A DNA stretch of 64,000 nt from an uncultured Pelagibacteraceae bacterium. GTDB taxonomy: Bacteria; Pseudomonadota; Alphaproteobacteria; Pelagibacterales; AG-422-B15. Shown here in pieces: positions 36,433 to 46,795 of this stretch. The stretch's first letter is position 1. Each line of letters begins with the position of its first letter. The stretch spans positions 83,514-147,513 of the forward strand of contig CABYZQ010000003.1 in NCBI GenBank assembly GCA_902523535.1, in the 5' to 3' direction. The notes beneath the pieces are model-generated. The model saw only the letters and a list, made by a program, of their open reading frames with translations, was not told where the DNA came from and did no database searches. A program made the position numbers and the translations under genes.

Positions 36433-36970
36433 GAATATTCCAAATTTATTGTCAATATTCAGATTAATAACTATTCCAATCGTAGCTTGGTTGCTATTAA
36501 TTGACTTATTTTTTTATGCAGCTCTTTTTACAATCCTTATTGCCGTTAGTGATTTTTTGGATGGATTTATAGCAAGATCTTTAAAGGCGGAAAGTGAATT
36601 GGGTTCCTACTTAGATGCTATTGCCGATAAAGCATTTGTAATTTCAATCTATATATTAATCGGAACAGCAAATCTTTTACCAGTTTTTATCATCATCCTA
36701 GTTATATCAAGGGATATTATTATCTTAGGCTCTTTTGTAATAACTTTTTTTGCAGGAATAAAAATTAAATTAAAAACTAGTAAAGTAAGTAAGTGGAACA
36801 CTTTTTTTCAATTTTTTCTAGTTATAGCTACATTATTAGGAAATACAGCAGGATTTGAAAATTTGATAAATGAGACGAGGTTAATTGAATTACTGATTGG
36901 GATCGTTGTAATCACTACGTTAATATCGTTGTTTATTTATATAAGATACTGGATGGAAAGTATTAATTAG
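36425..36970 (+). CDS. pgsA: CDP-alcohol phosphatidyltransferase (PgsA-like)
   Basis: The 181-residue integral membrane protein has the complete family signature D-x2-DG-x2-AR-x8-G-x3-D-x3-D at residues 43-68 (SDFLDGFIARSL, then GSYLDAIADK), where the aspartates bind the metal and CDP-diacylglycerol. Four or five further hydrophobic helices follow. Such enzymes make phosphatidylglycerol phosphate or cardiolipin precursors. The gene is adjacent to hda in many alphaproteobacteria. PgsA is the likeliest role, but the acceptor alcohol cannot be fixed from sequence. Confidence 0.85.
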   Translation: MIKNIPNLLSIFRLITIPIVAWLLLIDLFFYAALFTILIAVSDFLDGFIARSLKAESELGSYLDAIADKAFVISIYILIGTANLLPVFIIILVISRDIIILGSFVITFFAGIKIKLKTSKVSKWNTFFQFFLVIATLLGNTAGFENLINETRLIELLIGIVVITTLISLFIYIRYWMESIN

Positions 36971-37624
36971 ATGAATAAAGGTCAGTTAGTTTTTGATTTA
37001 GGCAAAGTCGAAAATTTCGATCCTAATGATTTTTTTATTAGTGAAAGTAACCAGCAAGTTTCATCTTTAATTAATAGAACAAATAATTGGTTCAATGGTT
37101 CAGCAGTTGTCTATGGTAAGTCAAAATCTGGGAAGACGCACTTATTAAAAATATGGGCAGCTAACAATAATGCTACTTTTCTTAATTGCAGTGAGGTAAG
37201 TAATTGGAAAAATATGTTATTTAGCTGTAGTTATGCAATTGATGATTTGCATCATCTCAAAGTGGAGAGAGAAAATGATTTTTTTCATTTTTACAATAAT
37301 TTGGTGCTCAAGAAATTTAAAATACTATGTTCAGTTGACACAGACGCTAACTTTCAAATCTCACTAAATGATTTAAGGTCAAGATTTAATTCATTTACTT
37401 CTTCTTTTATAGATGATCCAGATGATAGGCTAATAAAAATCTTAATAGTTAAGTTCTTTAGCGATCTTCAATTAAAAGTAGAAACTAATGTAATAGAATA
37501 TCTCACTAAACGAGTCGAAAGAGATTATTCAAAACTATATCAATTCATGGAAAAAATTAATTTTTCTTCCATGCAAACTAAAAGCAAGATTACGATACCT
37601 TTTTTGAGAGATTTTTTGAATTAA
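36971..37624 (+). CDS. hda: DnaA-related regulator Hda/HdaA
   Basis: Hda, with the sliding clamp, triggers ATP hydrolysis on DnaA and prevents re-initiation. The 217-residue protein starts with a short clamp-binding-like N-terminus (MNKGQLVFDL), has Walker A GKSKSGKT (about 49-56) in the DnaA-like AAA+ fold, AIDDLHHL as Walker B, and the sensor region LNDLRSRFNSFTSSFIDDPDDRLIKIL, followed by a small lid. It begins the base after the pgsA-like stop and converges on rnd with a 35-bp overlap. Confidence 0.9.
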   Translation: MNKGQLVFDLGKVENFDPNDFFISESNQQVSSLINRTNNWFNGSAVVYGKSKSGKTHLLKIWAANNNATFLNCSEVSNWKNMLFSCSYAIDDLHHLKVERENDFFHFYNNLVLKKFKILCSVDTDANFQISLNDLRSRFNSFTSSFIDDPDDRLIKILIVKFFSDLQLKVETNVIEYLTKRVERDYSKLYQFMEKINFSSMQTKSKITIPFLRDFLN

Positions 37625-38435
37625 TATAATCACTAAATTTATTTAGTTGCTGGTTGTACATTTTTTTATTTTTCTCTAAACCAACCTCTTTACCTTTAGA
37701 TGCTTTGATTAGATTTTTATCTGAAATAACCCAGTTCCTGGGTATATTTAGGTTTTGTGCACAGACCTCTCTCCATTTAGAATATTTTTTTAGTAGAGTT
37801 TTTTCTTTTTGATTAAAGTTTTTTGTTTTGATTTTTTTATATGCAAACTTTGGATTATAAATGTCATTATTCTCAGTTAGTTCGTGGTTTTTATTATTAA
37901 TTTTATTAATTAAGTTTCTTTTTTTTATGAAATTAATTAGATAAGTATAAATTCTTGGTAAATATAAAACATCATTTTCCGCATATGCTAGCTGATTTTT
38001 ACTAAGTGGCCTTGATTCCCAATCTGAAACTTGATACTTTTTAGACAATTTTATTTTAAAAAATTTTTCCACTAAATTTGTATAACCAATTTCATCGCCT
38101 CCATGAAGTAGATTGTAGGCCATTTGAGTGTCAAAAATGTTTTCGATTTTGATATCTAAAGCGTAATTAATTACCTCAATATCTTGCTTAGCTGAATGAA
38201 TTACTTTTCTTAACTTTTTGTCTATTAATATTTCTTTTAGTGCATTCATATTCATTTGCTCAATTAGTAGCATGTCCACCAAATATACGTTTCGCTGTGT
38301 TTTAAATTGAATAGTACATAGTTTCGGCCAGTATGTTCTGTCTCTTTTAAACTCTGTATCTAGATAGATAACTTTCTGTGTTTTAAGTAATTTGCAAAGA
38401 TTTTTGAGAGATTTATTGTCTTGGACTATTTTCAT
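37590..38435 (-). CDS. rnd: Ribonuclease D, C-terminally shortened
   Basis: RNase D trims tRNA 3' ends. The 281-residue protein has the DEDDy exonuclease core: YLDTEFKRD, HSAKQDIEVINY, and YAENDVLYLPRIY with the final Tyr and Asp, covering residues 1-175. A helical segment KYSKWREVCAQNLNIPRNWVISDKNLI (about 217-243) resembles the first HRDC domain, but the protein ends soon after, whereas typical family members have about 370-390 residues and two HRDC-like domains. It diverges from aspS (33 bp) as in other alphaproteobacteria. Confidence 0.92.
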   Translation of the reverse strand: MKIVQDNKSLKNLCKLLKTQKVIYLDTEFKRDRTYWPKLCTIQFKTQRNVYLVDMLLIEQMNMNALKEILIDKKLRKVIHSAKQDIEVINYALDIKIENIFDTQMAYNLLHGGDEIGYTNLVEKFFKIKLSKKYQVSDWESRPLSKNQLAYAENDVLYLPRIYTYLINFIKKRNLINKINNKNHELTENNDIYNPKFAYKKIKTKNFNQKEKTLLKKYSKWREVCAQNLNIPRNWVISDKNLIKASKGKEVGLEKNKKMYNQQLNKFSDYINSKNLSKKVS

Positions 38436-38468
38436 AAATCAAACTATATATGAACTTGAATATAAAGC

Positions 38469-40268
38469 ATGGCAAAATATAGAACACATAATTGTAACGA
38501 GTTAAGGGAAAGCGATGAAAATAAAGACGTCATACTCGCTGGATGGATTAATCGTAAGCGAGATCATGGTAATGTCTTGTTTATTGATTTGCGAGATCAC
38601 TATGGTGTAACTCAGTGTGTCATTGAAAAAACAAATACAAAGCTATTAAAAGAATTTGAAAGCCTAAGGGCTGAATCAGTTATTAAAATACATGGTAAAG
38701 TTATTAAGCGTGATAAAGAAACCATTAATGAGTCCCTAGCAACTGGTAAAATCGAGATTTCTGTCGATGAATTAGAAATTCTTTCTGCTGCGAATGAATT
38801 ACCAATGCCTGTATTCGGTGAAAATGATTATCCTGAAGAAATAAGATTAAAGTATAGGTTTTTAGACATTAGAAGAGAAGAATTGCATAACAACATTGTA
38901 TTAAGATCATCTATTATTTCCTATATAAGAGAGTTAATGTCCGAGGCCGGCTTTCTTGAAATGCAGACTCCTATATTAACAGCATCAAGTCCCGAAGGCG
39001 CTAGAGATTATCTTGTTCCAAGCAGAATTCACCCTGGAAAATTTTACGCCTTACCTCAAGCGCCTCAACAATTTAAACAATTAATAATGGCAGGGGGGTT
39101 TGATAAATATTTTCAAATTGCTCCTTGTTTTAGAGATGAAGATGCCAGAGCAGATAGGAGTCCTGGTGAATTTTATCAACTAGATATGGAAATGGCATTT
39201 GTTGAGCAAGATGATGTATTTAATGCCATTGAGCCAGTTTTATCTTCAGTATTTAAAAAGTTTTCAAATTCTAAAGTGACTGATTTGCCTTTTTCTAGAA
39301 TTACCTACAAAGAAGCAATGAAAAAGTATGCAACAGACAAACCAGATTTAAGAAATCCAATTGAGGTATGTGATATTACTCAAGAATTTTCTGATGACGA
39401 TGTTGAATTCAAAGCTTTCAAAAAAGTTATAGATGTTGGTGGGCGAGTACTAGGGATACCTGCGCCAAAATCTTCAATGCAACCAAGAAGTTTTTTTGAT
39501 AACTTGAACAATTGGGCAAAAAAGGAAATGAATGCCCCCGGCCTTGGCTATATTATTTTTGAAGAAGTAGATGGCATACTTACTGGAAAAGGCCCAATTG
39601 CAAAATTTATACCAAGCAATATTCAGTTAGAAATTGCTAAAAAAGCAAATTTAAATTCAGGAGATTCCATATTCTTTGCATGTGATAAAGGTAAGTCGGT
39701 ATATGATATTGCTGCAGCAGCAAGAAATAAAATCGGAGAAATTCTTGATCTTATCGAAAAAGATGTATTTAAATTCTGTTGGATTATAGATTTTCCAATG
39801 TACGAGCAGGATAGGGACACAGGTAAAATTGATTTTAGTCATAACCCATTTTCTATGCCTCAAGGTGGATTAGAAGCATTAGAAAATAGTGATCCTTTAG
39901 ATGTTCTGGGATATCAATATGATATTGTTTGTAATGGCATTGAGCTATCATCTGGAGCTATTAGAAATCACATACCAGAAATTATGTACAAAGCTTTTGA
40001 AATAAGTGGTTATACTAAAAAACAAGTACAAGATAAATTTGGGGGAATGATTAATGCTTTTTCTTATGGTGTGCCGCCTCATGGCGGTATAGCCCCTGGG
40101 ATTGATAGGATCGTAATGCTTCTTGCTCAAGAAAAAAATATTAGGGAGGTAATCTTATTCCCCATGAATCAACAGGCGCAGGATCTAATGATGCTTGCGC
40201 CAGCAGAAGTTGATGATAAGACTTTAGATGAGCTGAGCCTAAAAGTAGTACCTACCGAAGAAGATTAA
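38469..40268 (+). CDS. aspS: Aspartyl-tRNA synthetase
   Basis: The 599-residue class II enzyme has an OB-fold anticodon-binding domain ([23 protein letters not shown]), motif 2 [22 protein letters not shown], a GAD insertion domain, and motif 3 [17 protein letters not shown] near the end. This is the bacterial-type AspRS; discriminating versus non-discriminating behaviour towards tRNA-Asn cannot be settled here. It converges on nrdJ with a 4-bp overlap. Confidence 0.97.
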   Translation: MAKYRTHNCNELRESDENKDVILAGWINRKRDHGNVLFIDLRDHYGVTQCVIEKTNTKLLKEFESLRAESVIKIHGKVIKRDKETINESLATGKIEISVDELEILSAANELPMPVFGENDYPEEIRLKYRFLDIRREELHNNIVLRSSIISYIRELMSEAGFLEMQTPILTASSPEGARDYLVPSRIHPGKFYALPQAPQQFKQLIMAGGFDKYFQIAPCFRDEDARADRSPGEFYQLDMEMAFVEQDDVFNAIEPVLSSVFKKFSNSKVTDLPFSRITYKEAMKKYATDKPDLRNPIEVCDITQEFSDDDVEFKAFKKVIDVGGRVLGIPAPKSSMQPRSFFDNLNNWAKKEMNAPGLGYIIFEEVDGILTGKGPIAKFIPSNIQLEIAKKANLNSGDSIFFACDKGKSVYDIAAAARNKIGEILDLIEKDVFKFCWIIDFPMYEQDRDTGKIDFSHNPFSMPQGGLEALENSDPLDVLGYQYDIVCNGIELSSGAIRNHIPEIMYKAFEISGYTKKQVQDKFGGMINAFSYGVPPHGGIAPGIDRIVMLLAQEKNIREVILFPMNQQAQDLMMLAPAEVDDKTLDELSLKVVPTEED

Positions 40269-43200
40269 GAACAGCCTGTGGTAGCTCCACACGTATCGCA
40301 TTTTAGACAAGTTCCATTTCTCACCAAGGTAAATGAACTACACTCAGGGCATGCATCACCCTCGTAGCCCATCATTCTTGCTGCTTGAACTCTACTCATT
40401 GATGCATCTGATGTGCCTGTAGAAGAAGAACTACTACTTGATACTGCTTGCTCTGCAGTTATAGGGCCCATATCTCCAGAGGAGCTTACTACCGAAAGTC
40501 CGTCTTGACTTCTTAAGTAACCTTGGCTAGATACTTTTTTTACTAGTTTCCAGGGTATCTCGTTGTTTTTAAGCGTTCCTTCCTCGGCGCCTGTGCCGAG
40601 TGAAAAATCAACATCAGTATTATCAGCGTGAGCTAGGTCATTCCTACCTAAGTAAGAAACAGCTAATTCTCTAAATACATAATCTAGAATTGATGTGGCA
40701 TTTTTTATTCTGTTATTTCCTTGAACAACACCAGCAGGATCAAATCTTGTAAATGTATATGCCTCAACGTATTCCTCAAGCGGCACTCCATATTGAAGTC
40801 CTATAGAAATAGCAATGGCAAAGTTATTCATTAAGCTTCTCAAAAATGCACCCTCTTTATGCATATCGATAAATATTTCACCTAAACTGCCGTCTTCATA
40901 TTCTCCTGTATGAAGATAAACTTTGTGACCACCAACAATTGCTTTTTGTATGTAGCCTTTTCGTCTGTCAGGAACCTTATTTCTTGATCCGTAAACAATT
41001 GAATTTACAGCTTCTTGAGCAACAGCAATCGTCTTCTCAACTTGAGTTTGCGCTGTATCAATTTGTTCAGACTCTGCAATATCTTCATCTTCAACTAATT
41101 TAGACGCAAGTGGCTGACTTAGTTTTGACCCATCTCGGTACAATGCATTGGCCTTTGTTCCTAGCTTCCAAGAGAGAAGGTAGGCTTCATTGCAATCTTC
41201 TACATCTGAGTCAGAAGGCATATTAATTGTTTTAGAAATTGCTCCTGAAATAAACGGTTGAGCGGCTGCCATCATTCTTATGTGACTTTCAACAGACAAA
41301 AATCTTTTACCTATTCTTCCACATGGATTTGCGCAGTCAAAAACAGATAAATGTTCTTCCTTAATATAAGGAGAACCTTCTAGAGTCATTGTTCCGCAAC
41401 AATATGTATTCGCCTCATCTATCTCTTCATTAGAGAAACCCAAGAAAGCCAACATATTAAAATTCATATCAGCTAACTGTTCATCAGAGATATTTAATTT
41501 TTCTGAGCAAAATTCTTTTCCTAGAGTGAAAGAATTAAATGAAAATCTTATATCAAAAACATTCTTTAAGTTTTGTTCTAGCAAATCTAGCTGCTCATCG
41601 TCAAAGCCTTTTTCTTTAAGTGACTCGTGATTAATGAAAGGAGCATCTTTTAAAGTCCCATATCCCACAGCATAATTTATTGTTTCTTCAACTTCTTCAT
41701 CAGTATACTGCAATTGTTTTAACGCTTCTGGGACAGTTCTATTTATGATTTTAAAGTATCCTCCACCCGCAAGTTTCTTAAATTTAACCATTGCAAAATC
41801 AGGTTCAATTCCAGTCGTATCACAGTCCATAACTAGCCCAATTGTACCAGTAGGCGCAATAACTGTGGTCTGAGCATTTCTATATCCATATTTTTGGCCC
41901 CCTTCATAAGCTTCATCCCAAGCTTTTTGGGCTTCAATGCCAAGATTAGTGTCTCTTAAGTTTTCAACAATAAATGGTACAGGATTAATATTTAAGTCCT
42001 CATATCCTTCAGCATTACCATAAGCCGCTCTCTTATGATTTCTTATTACGCGAAGCATATTTTTTGCATTCTGTTGATAGCCAGGGAAGGGTCCTTGTTC
42101 AGATGCAATTTCTGCTGAAGTTGCATAAGATATGCCAGTCATCAATGATGTTATAGCCGCACAGTTAGATCTGCCTTCTTCACTGTCGTAAGCAACACCT
42201 TTAGACATTAGATATCCACCAAGATTTGCGTACCCTAATCCAAGAGTTCGGTATTCATAAGATAACTTAGCAATTTCTTTAGAAGGAAACTGTGCCATCA
42301 TAACTGATATCTCTAATATTAGAGTCCACAATCTGACTGCATGCTTGAATAACGATGTATTAAGACACTTATTTTCATCCATAAATGTCATTAAATTTAG
42401 TGAAGCCAGATTACAGGCAGTATTGTCTAAAAACATATATTCAGAACATGGGTTTGATGCACGGATTTCTCCACTTTCAGGACAGGTGTGCCAGTCATTG
42501 ATCGTTGTATGAAACTGTATACCAGGGTCTGCACATGCCCAAGCCGAATAGCCAACCTGATCCCATAGTTCTTTTGCATTTACGGTTTTATTAATCGACC
42601 CATCGGCCCTATTAACTAAATTCCATTCTTTGTCGTTTATAACTGCATCAAGAAATTCATCTGTTACACGCACAGAGTTGTTAGAATTTTGACCTGACAC
42701 TGTTACATAAGCTTCTGAGTCCCAATCCGTATTATAAGTTTCGAACTCTATTGATTTATACCCTTGTTTTGCAAAATGAATTATTCTTTGGATATAATTT
42801 TCAGGCACTTCGTTTTGCCTTGCAGCGATAATTTCTCTTTTAAGAGCAGGATTTTTTGAGGGCTCAAAGCAGCTTTCTCCGTCTGCTTCACAGTTGTGAC
42901 AGGCGTTCATAATACTTTTAAGGTGTTTTGAGCATATCTTTGAACCAGTTACGATAGATGCAACTTTTTGCTCCTCCGTAACTTTCCACTTTATAAACTC
43001 CTCTATATCTGGATGATCAATGTCTACGACAACCATTTTAGCCGCTCTTCTTGTAGTTCCACCAGATTTTATTGCGCCAGCAGCTCTATCTCCAATTTTC
43101 AAAAAACTCATCAAACCTGATGATTTTCCACCGCCAGACAGTCCTTCTGTGGAGCCTCTTAGACTAGAGAAATTTGTTCCAGTTCCTGAACCATATTTGA

Positions 43201-43858
43201 ATAATCGAGCCTCTCTAACCCAAAGATCCATGATCCCACCATCATTAACAAGATCATCATCTACGCTTTGTATAAAGCAAGCATGCGGTTGGGGTCTTTC
43301 ATAGGAGCTGGACGATCTAGTAAGTTTGCCGTTTTCATGGTCAACATAGAAATGACCTTGAGATGGTCCATCAATACCATATGCCCAATTAAGGCCCGTA
43401 TTGAACCATTGAGGACTGTTTGGAGCAATCATTTGATTGGCCAACATATATCTAACTTCATCAAAAAAGGCTTTTGCATCTTCTTCAGAGGAGAAATACC
43501 CACCTTTCCATCCCCAATATGTCCAAGCTCCAGCTAGTCTATCGAAAACTTGCTGAGAGTTTTTCTCTGATGAATAATTGAGGTCACTTGATTCTTCGTC
43601 TGCTATTCTTGGAGATAGCCAAGAGGGTATATTTCTTTCCTCAGTCCTCTTAAGCTTATTGGGAACACCAGCTTTTCTAAAATATTTTTGTGAAAGTATA
43701 TCACTTGCAACTTGACTCCATTGCTCAGGAACTTCGAAATCCTTTAATTCAAAAACGATGGATCCATCTGGATTTCGTATTTCTGTCGAAACTTTTTTAA
43801 ATTTAATATCTTGATATGGAGATTGATTATCACTTGTAAATTCTCTATTTATTTTCAT
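40265..43858 (-). CDS. nrdJ: Vitamin B12-dependent (class II) ribonucleotide reductase
   Basis: NrdJ makes deoxyribonucleotides using adenosylcobalamin and needs no oxygen. The 1197-residue protein matches the long alphaproteobacterial form: [44 protein letters not shown] with catalytic cysteine, [24 protein letters not shown], and a C-terminal region with paired cysteines (CPECSSF and [13 protein letters not shown]) that acts as redox shuttle or zinc ribbon. An internal Cys cluster ([13 protein letters not shown]) lies near residue 320. The cell must obtain cobalamin. I found no B12 riboswitch upstream, only nested inverted repeats. Confidence 0.97.
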   Translation of the reverse strand: MKINREFTSDNQSPYQDIKFKKVSTEIRNPDGSIVFELKDFEVPEQWSQVASDILSQKYFRKAGVPNKLKRTEERNIPSWLSPRIADEESSDLNYSSEKNSQQVFDRLAGAWTYWGWKGGYFSSEEDAKAFFDEVRYMLANQMIAPNSPQWFNTGLNWAYGIDGPSQGHFYVDHENGKLTRSSSSYERPQPHACFIQSVDDDLVNDGGIMDLWVREARLFKYGSGTGTNFSSLRGSTEGLSGGGKSSGLMSFLKIGDRAAGAIKSGGTTRRAAKMVVVDIDHPDIEEFIKWKVTEEQKVASIVTGSKICSKHLKSIMNACHNCEADGESCFEPSKNPALKREIIAARQNEVPENYIQRIIHFAKQGYKSIEFETYNTDWDSEAYVTVSGQNSNNSVRVTDEFLDAVINDKEWNLVNRADGSINKTVNAKELWDQVGYSAWACADPGIQFHTTINDWHTCPESGEIRASNPCSEYMFLDNTACNLASLNLMTFMDENKCLNTSLFKHAVRLWTLILEISVMMAQFPSKEIAKLSYEYRTLGLGYANLGGYLMSKGVAYDSEEGRSNCAAITSLMTGISYATSAEIASEQGPFPGYQQNAKNMLRVIRNHKRAAYGNAEGYEDLNINPVPFIVENLRDTNLGIEAQKAWDEAYEGGQKYGYRNAQTTVIAPTGTIGLVMDCDTTGIEPDFAMVKFKKLAGGGYFKIINRTVPEALKQLQYTDEEVEETINYAVGYGTLKDAPFINHESLKEKGFDDEQLDLLEQNLKNVFDIRFSFNSFTLGKEFCSEKLNISDEQLADMNFNMLAFLGFSNEEIDEANTYCCGTMTLEGSPYIKEEHLSVFDCANPCGRIGKRFLSVESHIRMMAAAQPFISGAISKTINMPSDSDVEDCNEAYLLSWKLGTKANALYRDGSKLSQPLASKLVEDEDIAESEQIDTAQTQVEKTIAVAQEAVNSIVYGSRNKVPDRRKGYIQKAIVGGHKVYLHTGEYEDGSLGEIFIDMHKEGAFLRSLMNNFAIAISIGLQYGVPLEEYVEAYTFTRFDPAGVVQGNNRIKNATSILDYVFRELAVSYLGRNDLAHADNTDVDFSLGTGAEEGTLKNNEIPWKLVKKVSSQGYLRSQDGLSVVSSSGDMGPITAEQAVSSSSSSSTGTSDASMSRVQAARMMGYEGDACPECSSFTLVRNGTCLKCDTCGATTGCS

Positions 43859-44153
43859 TTTTTTTCCTTATTAACAGTAGCGCTACAATAGCAGTTTAAA
43901 TCAAGAACAAATTAAGAGTGGTTCCGACCGATTTATTACCAGAATGTTAATTGAGTAACTTTCTAGATTTCCAATATTTATTATTTGAAAAATGAAGTCA
44001 ATATGTTGTATAAAAAAAATATACAACCACAATATAAGGTACTGAAATTGTGGTTAATATTAAAATATGTATTTATATCAATGATTTAAACAGTCACTAT
44101 AATTTAAATTTTGTTGAAAAAGCTGTTAATTTAAATAAATATAGATTGATTTT
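43859..44153. promoter_or_regulatory. Divergent nrdJ/NDUFA12 promoter region with nested inverted repeats
   Basis: This 295-base gap is the longest non-coding stretch in the window. It contains two inverted repeats that share three bases: GTTGTATA (44005-44012) with TATACAAC (44020-44027) around an A7 spacer, and AACCACAAT (44025-44033) with ATTGTGGTT (44047-44055) around 13 bases. Read towards nrdJ, the middle segment could pair with either side but not fully with both. The nine-base arms also recall half of an NrdR box (CACAATATA at 44028-44036). No small gene and no cobalamin riboswitch core was seen. Confidence 0.55.
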
Positions 44154-44516
44154 ATGCTGAGAGAAATATTTACATGGTGGACTGGCCAAACACTTGGAAC
44201 CCGATTATGGACCTATTTTAGTGGTATTCCTGCTGGAGTAGATAGCCAAGGCAATAAATATTTTCATAACAAAAAAGATACTAAAAGGTGGGTTATCTAT
44301 GCTAATGAGGTCGAATCTACTCATGTTAATCCAGAGTGGAATAATTGGCTAAGGTTCACTTCTAAGGTAAAGGCCTCAGAAGAAAAAAAATATAAATGGC
44401 AAAAAAATCATCTTTCAAATCAGACTGGGACAGTAAATGCTTACGATCCTGAAAAAGTTAATACAAATGATAGCTCAAAGAAAAGAAAAGATGATTATAT
44501 TAAATGGTCACCATAA
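44154..44516 (+). CDS. NDUFA12-family accessory protein of respiratory complex I
   Basis: The 120-residue protein has the family hallmarks WWTGQTLGTRLWTYFSG, VDSQGNKYFHNKK, RWVIYANEVESTHVNPEWNNWL and a charged C-terminus. NDUFA12 (B17.2) is a supernumerary subunit of NADH dehydrogenase found in mitochondria and alphaproteobacteria, so the gene is itself a good marker for this class. Its end overlaps the DUF2155 gene by 26 bp. Confidence 0.95.
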   Translation: MLREIFTWWTGQTLGTRLWTYFSGIPAGVDSQGNKYFHNKKDTKRWVIYANEVESTHVNPEWNNWLRFTSKVKASEEKKYKWQKNHLSNQTGTVNAYDPEKVNTNDSSKKRKDDYIKWSP

Positions 44517-44991
44517 AAATTTAAGCAAGTTAGTATTTATTTTTATTATTTCACTTATATTTTGCTCAAATGCAGAGGAAATAAAAGTTGCTCCGCTTAT
44601 CAGCCTTGATGAGATTGAACCGTCTTATGATGAAGAGCTTAATTCAAATTATATAGAGAGCCAATCAATTGAAAGTAAGCAAAAAAATAGTGATAGTAAT
44701 GATGGCAATGTTAACATGGCTGAAATTAGTATATTAAATAAAATCACTACGAATGTAGACAGAGTTAAGTTGCCTCTGAAAGAAAACTTTCTTTATCAAG
44801 AATTAAAGATATATCCAATTGGTTGCTACTTAAGTGGACCTTATGAAAAAACTGAAGTTGGAATATACTTAAATATTCACCATAAAGATTCAAAAGAAAA
44901 AATATTCAATGGATGGATGCTCAAATCATTACCATCAATCTCATCAATGGAGCATCCAATTTATGATATATGGGTTGAAGGCTGTTACTAA
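44491..44991 (+). CDS. DUF2155 exported protein
   Basis: From ATG 44491 the 166-residue protein has a signal peptide (hydrophobic LVFIFIISLIFCSNA), an acidic low-complexity linker, and the DUF2155 domain: ILNKITTNVDRVKLPLKENF, LKIYPIGCYLSG and FNGWMLKSLPSISSMEHPIYDIWVEGC, with two conserved cysteines. Starts at 44437 or 44467 lie deeper in NDUFA12 and place charged residues before the signal. The family is almost confined to alphaproteobacteria and unassigned in function. The aat gene often found next to it is absent. Confidence 0.88.
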   Translation: MIILNGHHKNLSKLVFIFIISLIFCSNAEEIKVAPLISLDEIEPSYDEELNSNYIESQSIESKQKNSDSNDGNVNMAEISILNKITTNVDRVKLPLKENFLYQELKIYPIGCYLSGPYEKTEVGIYLNIHHKDSKEKIFNGWMLKSLPSISSMEHPIYDIWVEGCY

Positions 44992-44992
44992 G

Positions 44993-46333
44993 TTAGAGAT
45001 TATTTATATTTTTTTCAAGCCAATTGATGGGTACGGCTCCATTTTTAAAATCATTTGAAGAAAGTATTTTTTTATGGAGGTCAATATTAGTTTCTATTCC
45101 ATCAATTACAATTTCATTTAGTGATCTAAGGACCCTTTTGATAGCATGGTTTCTGGTCCTACCAGTCACAATAAGCTTTGCTAATAAATTGTCATAGTAA
45201 TGAGGAACTTTATAGCCAGAATATATAAATGTATCTAATCTAATTCCATTACCTGCTGGCGGGTGATACATTTTAATTGTTCCAGCGGAAGGTTTAAAGT
45301 CGTATGAACTTTCTGCATTTATTCTGCATTCTATTGAGTGACCTAAGGGTTTTATATTTTCTTGTGAAGTGAATATTTTGTCACCCGCAGCTACACATAT
45401 TTGTTCTCTCACTAAATCGATTCTCGTTAGCATTTCAGTTATAGGATGTTCAACTTGTAGCCTCGTATTCATTTCCATAAAATAAAATTCACTATCAGCG
45501 TATAAGAATTCAAGAGTGCCTAAGCCTAGGTAGCCCATTTTCTTCATAGCATCTATGCATATTTTGAAAAGCTTATCCTTTTTGTCTTGATCGATTTCAG
45601 GAGCTAGCGCTTCTTCAATTACTTTTTGGTTTCTTCTTTGAATTGAGCAGTCTCTTTCGTGCAAGTGAAGAAAATTATTATGACTGTCGCAAATTACCTG
45701 TATTTCAATATGTCTTGGTGAATCGATGAATTTTTCAATGTATATAGAGTCATTTCCAAAAAAAGACAGTGCTTCTTGCTTTATTATAGGCAAAGCATCA
45801 GTCAACTCTTTCTCGTCATGTACCACCTTCATCCCTCTGCCACCGCCACCAGCGCTTGCTTTTAATAGAACAGGAAACCCAATATCTTTTGAAGTCTTTA
45901 TTGCATCTTTAAGGTCTACGATTTCACCTTCAGAACCTGGCACTGTAGGTACCCCGTATTCTTGCATTATTTTTTTTGCTTCTATCTTATCACCCATCAT
46001 ACTAATATGTGAATGCTTTGGGCCTATGAACGTTAATTTGTGGTCATCAAGCATTTTAGCAAATGACGCATTTTCAGATAAAAACCCGTATCCAGGATGG
46101 ACTGCTTTTGCGCCAGTAATTTCGCAAGCTGAAATAATTGCGTGAGCATTTAAGTAACTTTTATTTACGGGATTTGGTCCTATACAAACACTTTCATCAG
46201 CAATTCTTACATGCATTGAATCAGCGTCAGCTTCACTATGAACAGCTACAGTTGCTATACCCAGTTCTTGACATGCCCTGTTAATTCTAACCGCTATTTC
46301 ACCTCGGTTAGCAATCAGTACCTTATCAAACAT
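44993..46333 (-). CDS. accC: Acetyl-CoA carboxylase, biotin carboxylase subunit
   Basis: AccC carboxylates the biotin on AccB using ATP and bicarbonate, feeding malonyl-CoA to fabD. The 446-residue ATP-grasp protein starts KVLIANRGEIAVRI and contains the glycine-rich ASAGGGGRGMKVV loop, ERDCSIQRRNQKVIEEALAP, EMNTRLQVEHPITE and the C-terminal ECRINAES block. It begins directly after the accB stop with no gap and ends 1 bp from the convergent DUF2155 gene. Confidence 0.98.
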   Translation of the reverse strand: MFDKVLIANRGEIAVRINRACQELGIATVAVHSEADADSMHVRIADESVCIGPNPVNKSYLNAHAIISACEITGAKAVHPGYGFLSENASFAKMLDDHKLTFIGPKHSHISMMGDKIEAKKIMQEYGVPTVPGSEGEIVDLKDAIKTSKDIGFPVLLKASAGGGGRGMKVVHDEKELTDALPIIKQEALSFFGNDSIYIEKFIDSPRHIEIQVICDSHNNFLHLHERDCSIQRRNQKVIEEALAPEIDQDKKDKLFKICIDAMKKMGYLGLGTLEFLYADSEFYFMEMNTRLQVEHPITEMLTRIDLVREQICVAAGDKIFTSQENIKPLGHSIECRINAESSYDFKPSAGTIKMYHPPAGNGIRLDTFIYSGYKVPHYYDNLLAKLIVTGRTRNHAIKRVLRSLNEIVIDGIETNIDLHKKILSSNDFKNGAVPINWLEKNINNL

Positions 46334-46780
46334 TCAACCTATTAGCATTAATGGCTGACCAAACTCGACTGCCTGTTCATTTTCAACAAGCACCTTTAAA
46401 ACCTTGCCTTGCAGTGAGGATTCAATTGGATTCATTGTTTTCATTGCTTCAATAATAAGCAGTGTTTGTCCAGACTTAATCTGACTGCCTATATCAACAA
46501 ATTTATTTGCTCCTGGCTCAGGTTGAAGATACACCGTTCCTACCATTGGAGATTTTATGGCTCTAGGGTCATTCTTGAAATCAGCTTCAACATTTTCAAC
46601 TTGCTCAGTTTGAGATTGTATTGGTGATGAGGCAATAGTTTGAGTAACCGCTGCTTTAGAAACTGACACTGAAAAATCACCATCAGAATATGAAATTTCG
46701 GTAAGATTTAAATCCTCTAATATTTTTGACAAGTCTTTTATAGGCTTAGCATCAATTATTTTTTTTGTTTTATCTGACAT
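46334..46780 (-). CDS. accB: Acetyl-CoA carboxylase, biotin carboxyl carrier protein
   Basis: The 148-residue protein has a variable N-terminus, a Ser/Gln-rich linker (about residues 45-70) and the biotinyl domain (KSPMVGTVYLQPEPG onward) with the biotin acceptor Lys114 in EAMKTMN and the thumb-like insert (PGANKFVDIGSQ) typical of AccB. It is co-transcribed with accC and lies 15 bp after aroQ. Confidence 0.97.
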   Translation of the reverse strand: MSDKTKKIIDAKPIKDLSKILEDLNLTEISYSDGDFSVSVSKAAVTQTIASSPIQSQTEQVENVEADFKNDPRAIKSPMVGTVYLQPEPGANKFVDIGSQIKSGQTLLIIEAMKTMNPIESSLQGKVLKVLVENEQAVEFGQPLMLIG

Positions 46781-46795
46781 GTAATATACTTATAT

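Noticed and set aside
44025-44055. Tandem NrdR boxes
   Set aside because: The two CACAAT-like arms face each other and overlap in any box alignment, while NrdR boxes are normally two full palindromes spaced by about three helical turns. Reported only as inverted repeats.
43859-44153. Cobalamin riboswitch upstream of nrdJ
   Set aside because: I looked on the nrdJ strand for the B12-box and the conserved GCCACTG-type core and found neither; only AT-rich inverted repeats are present.
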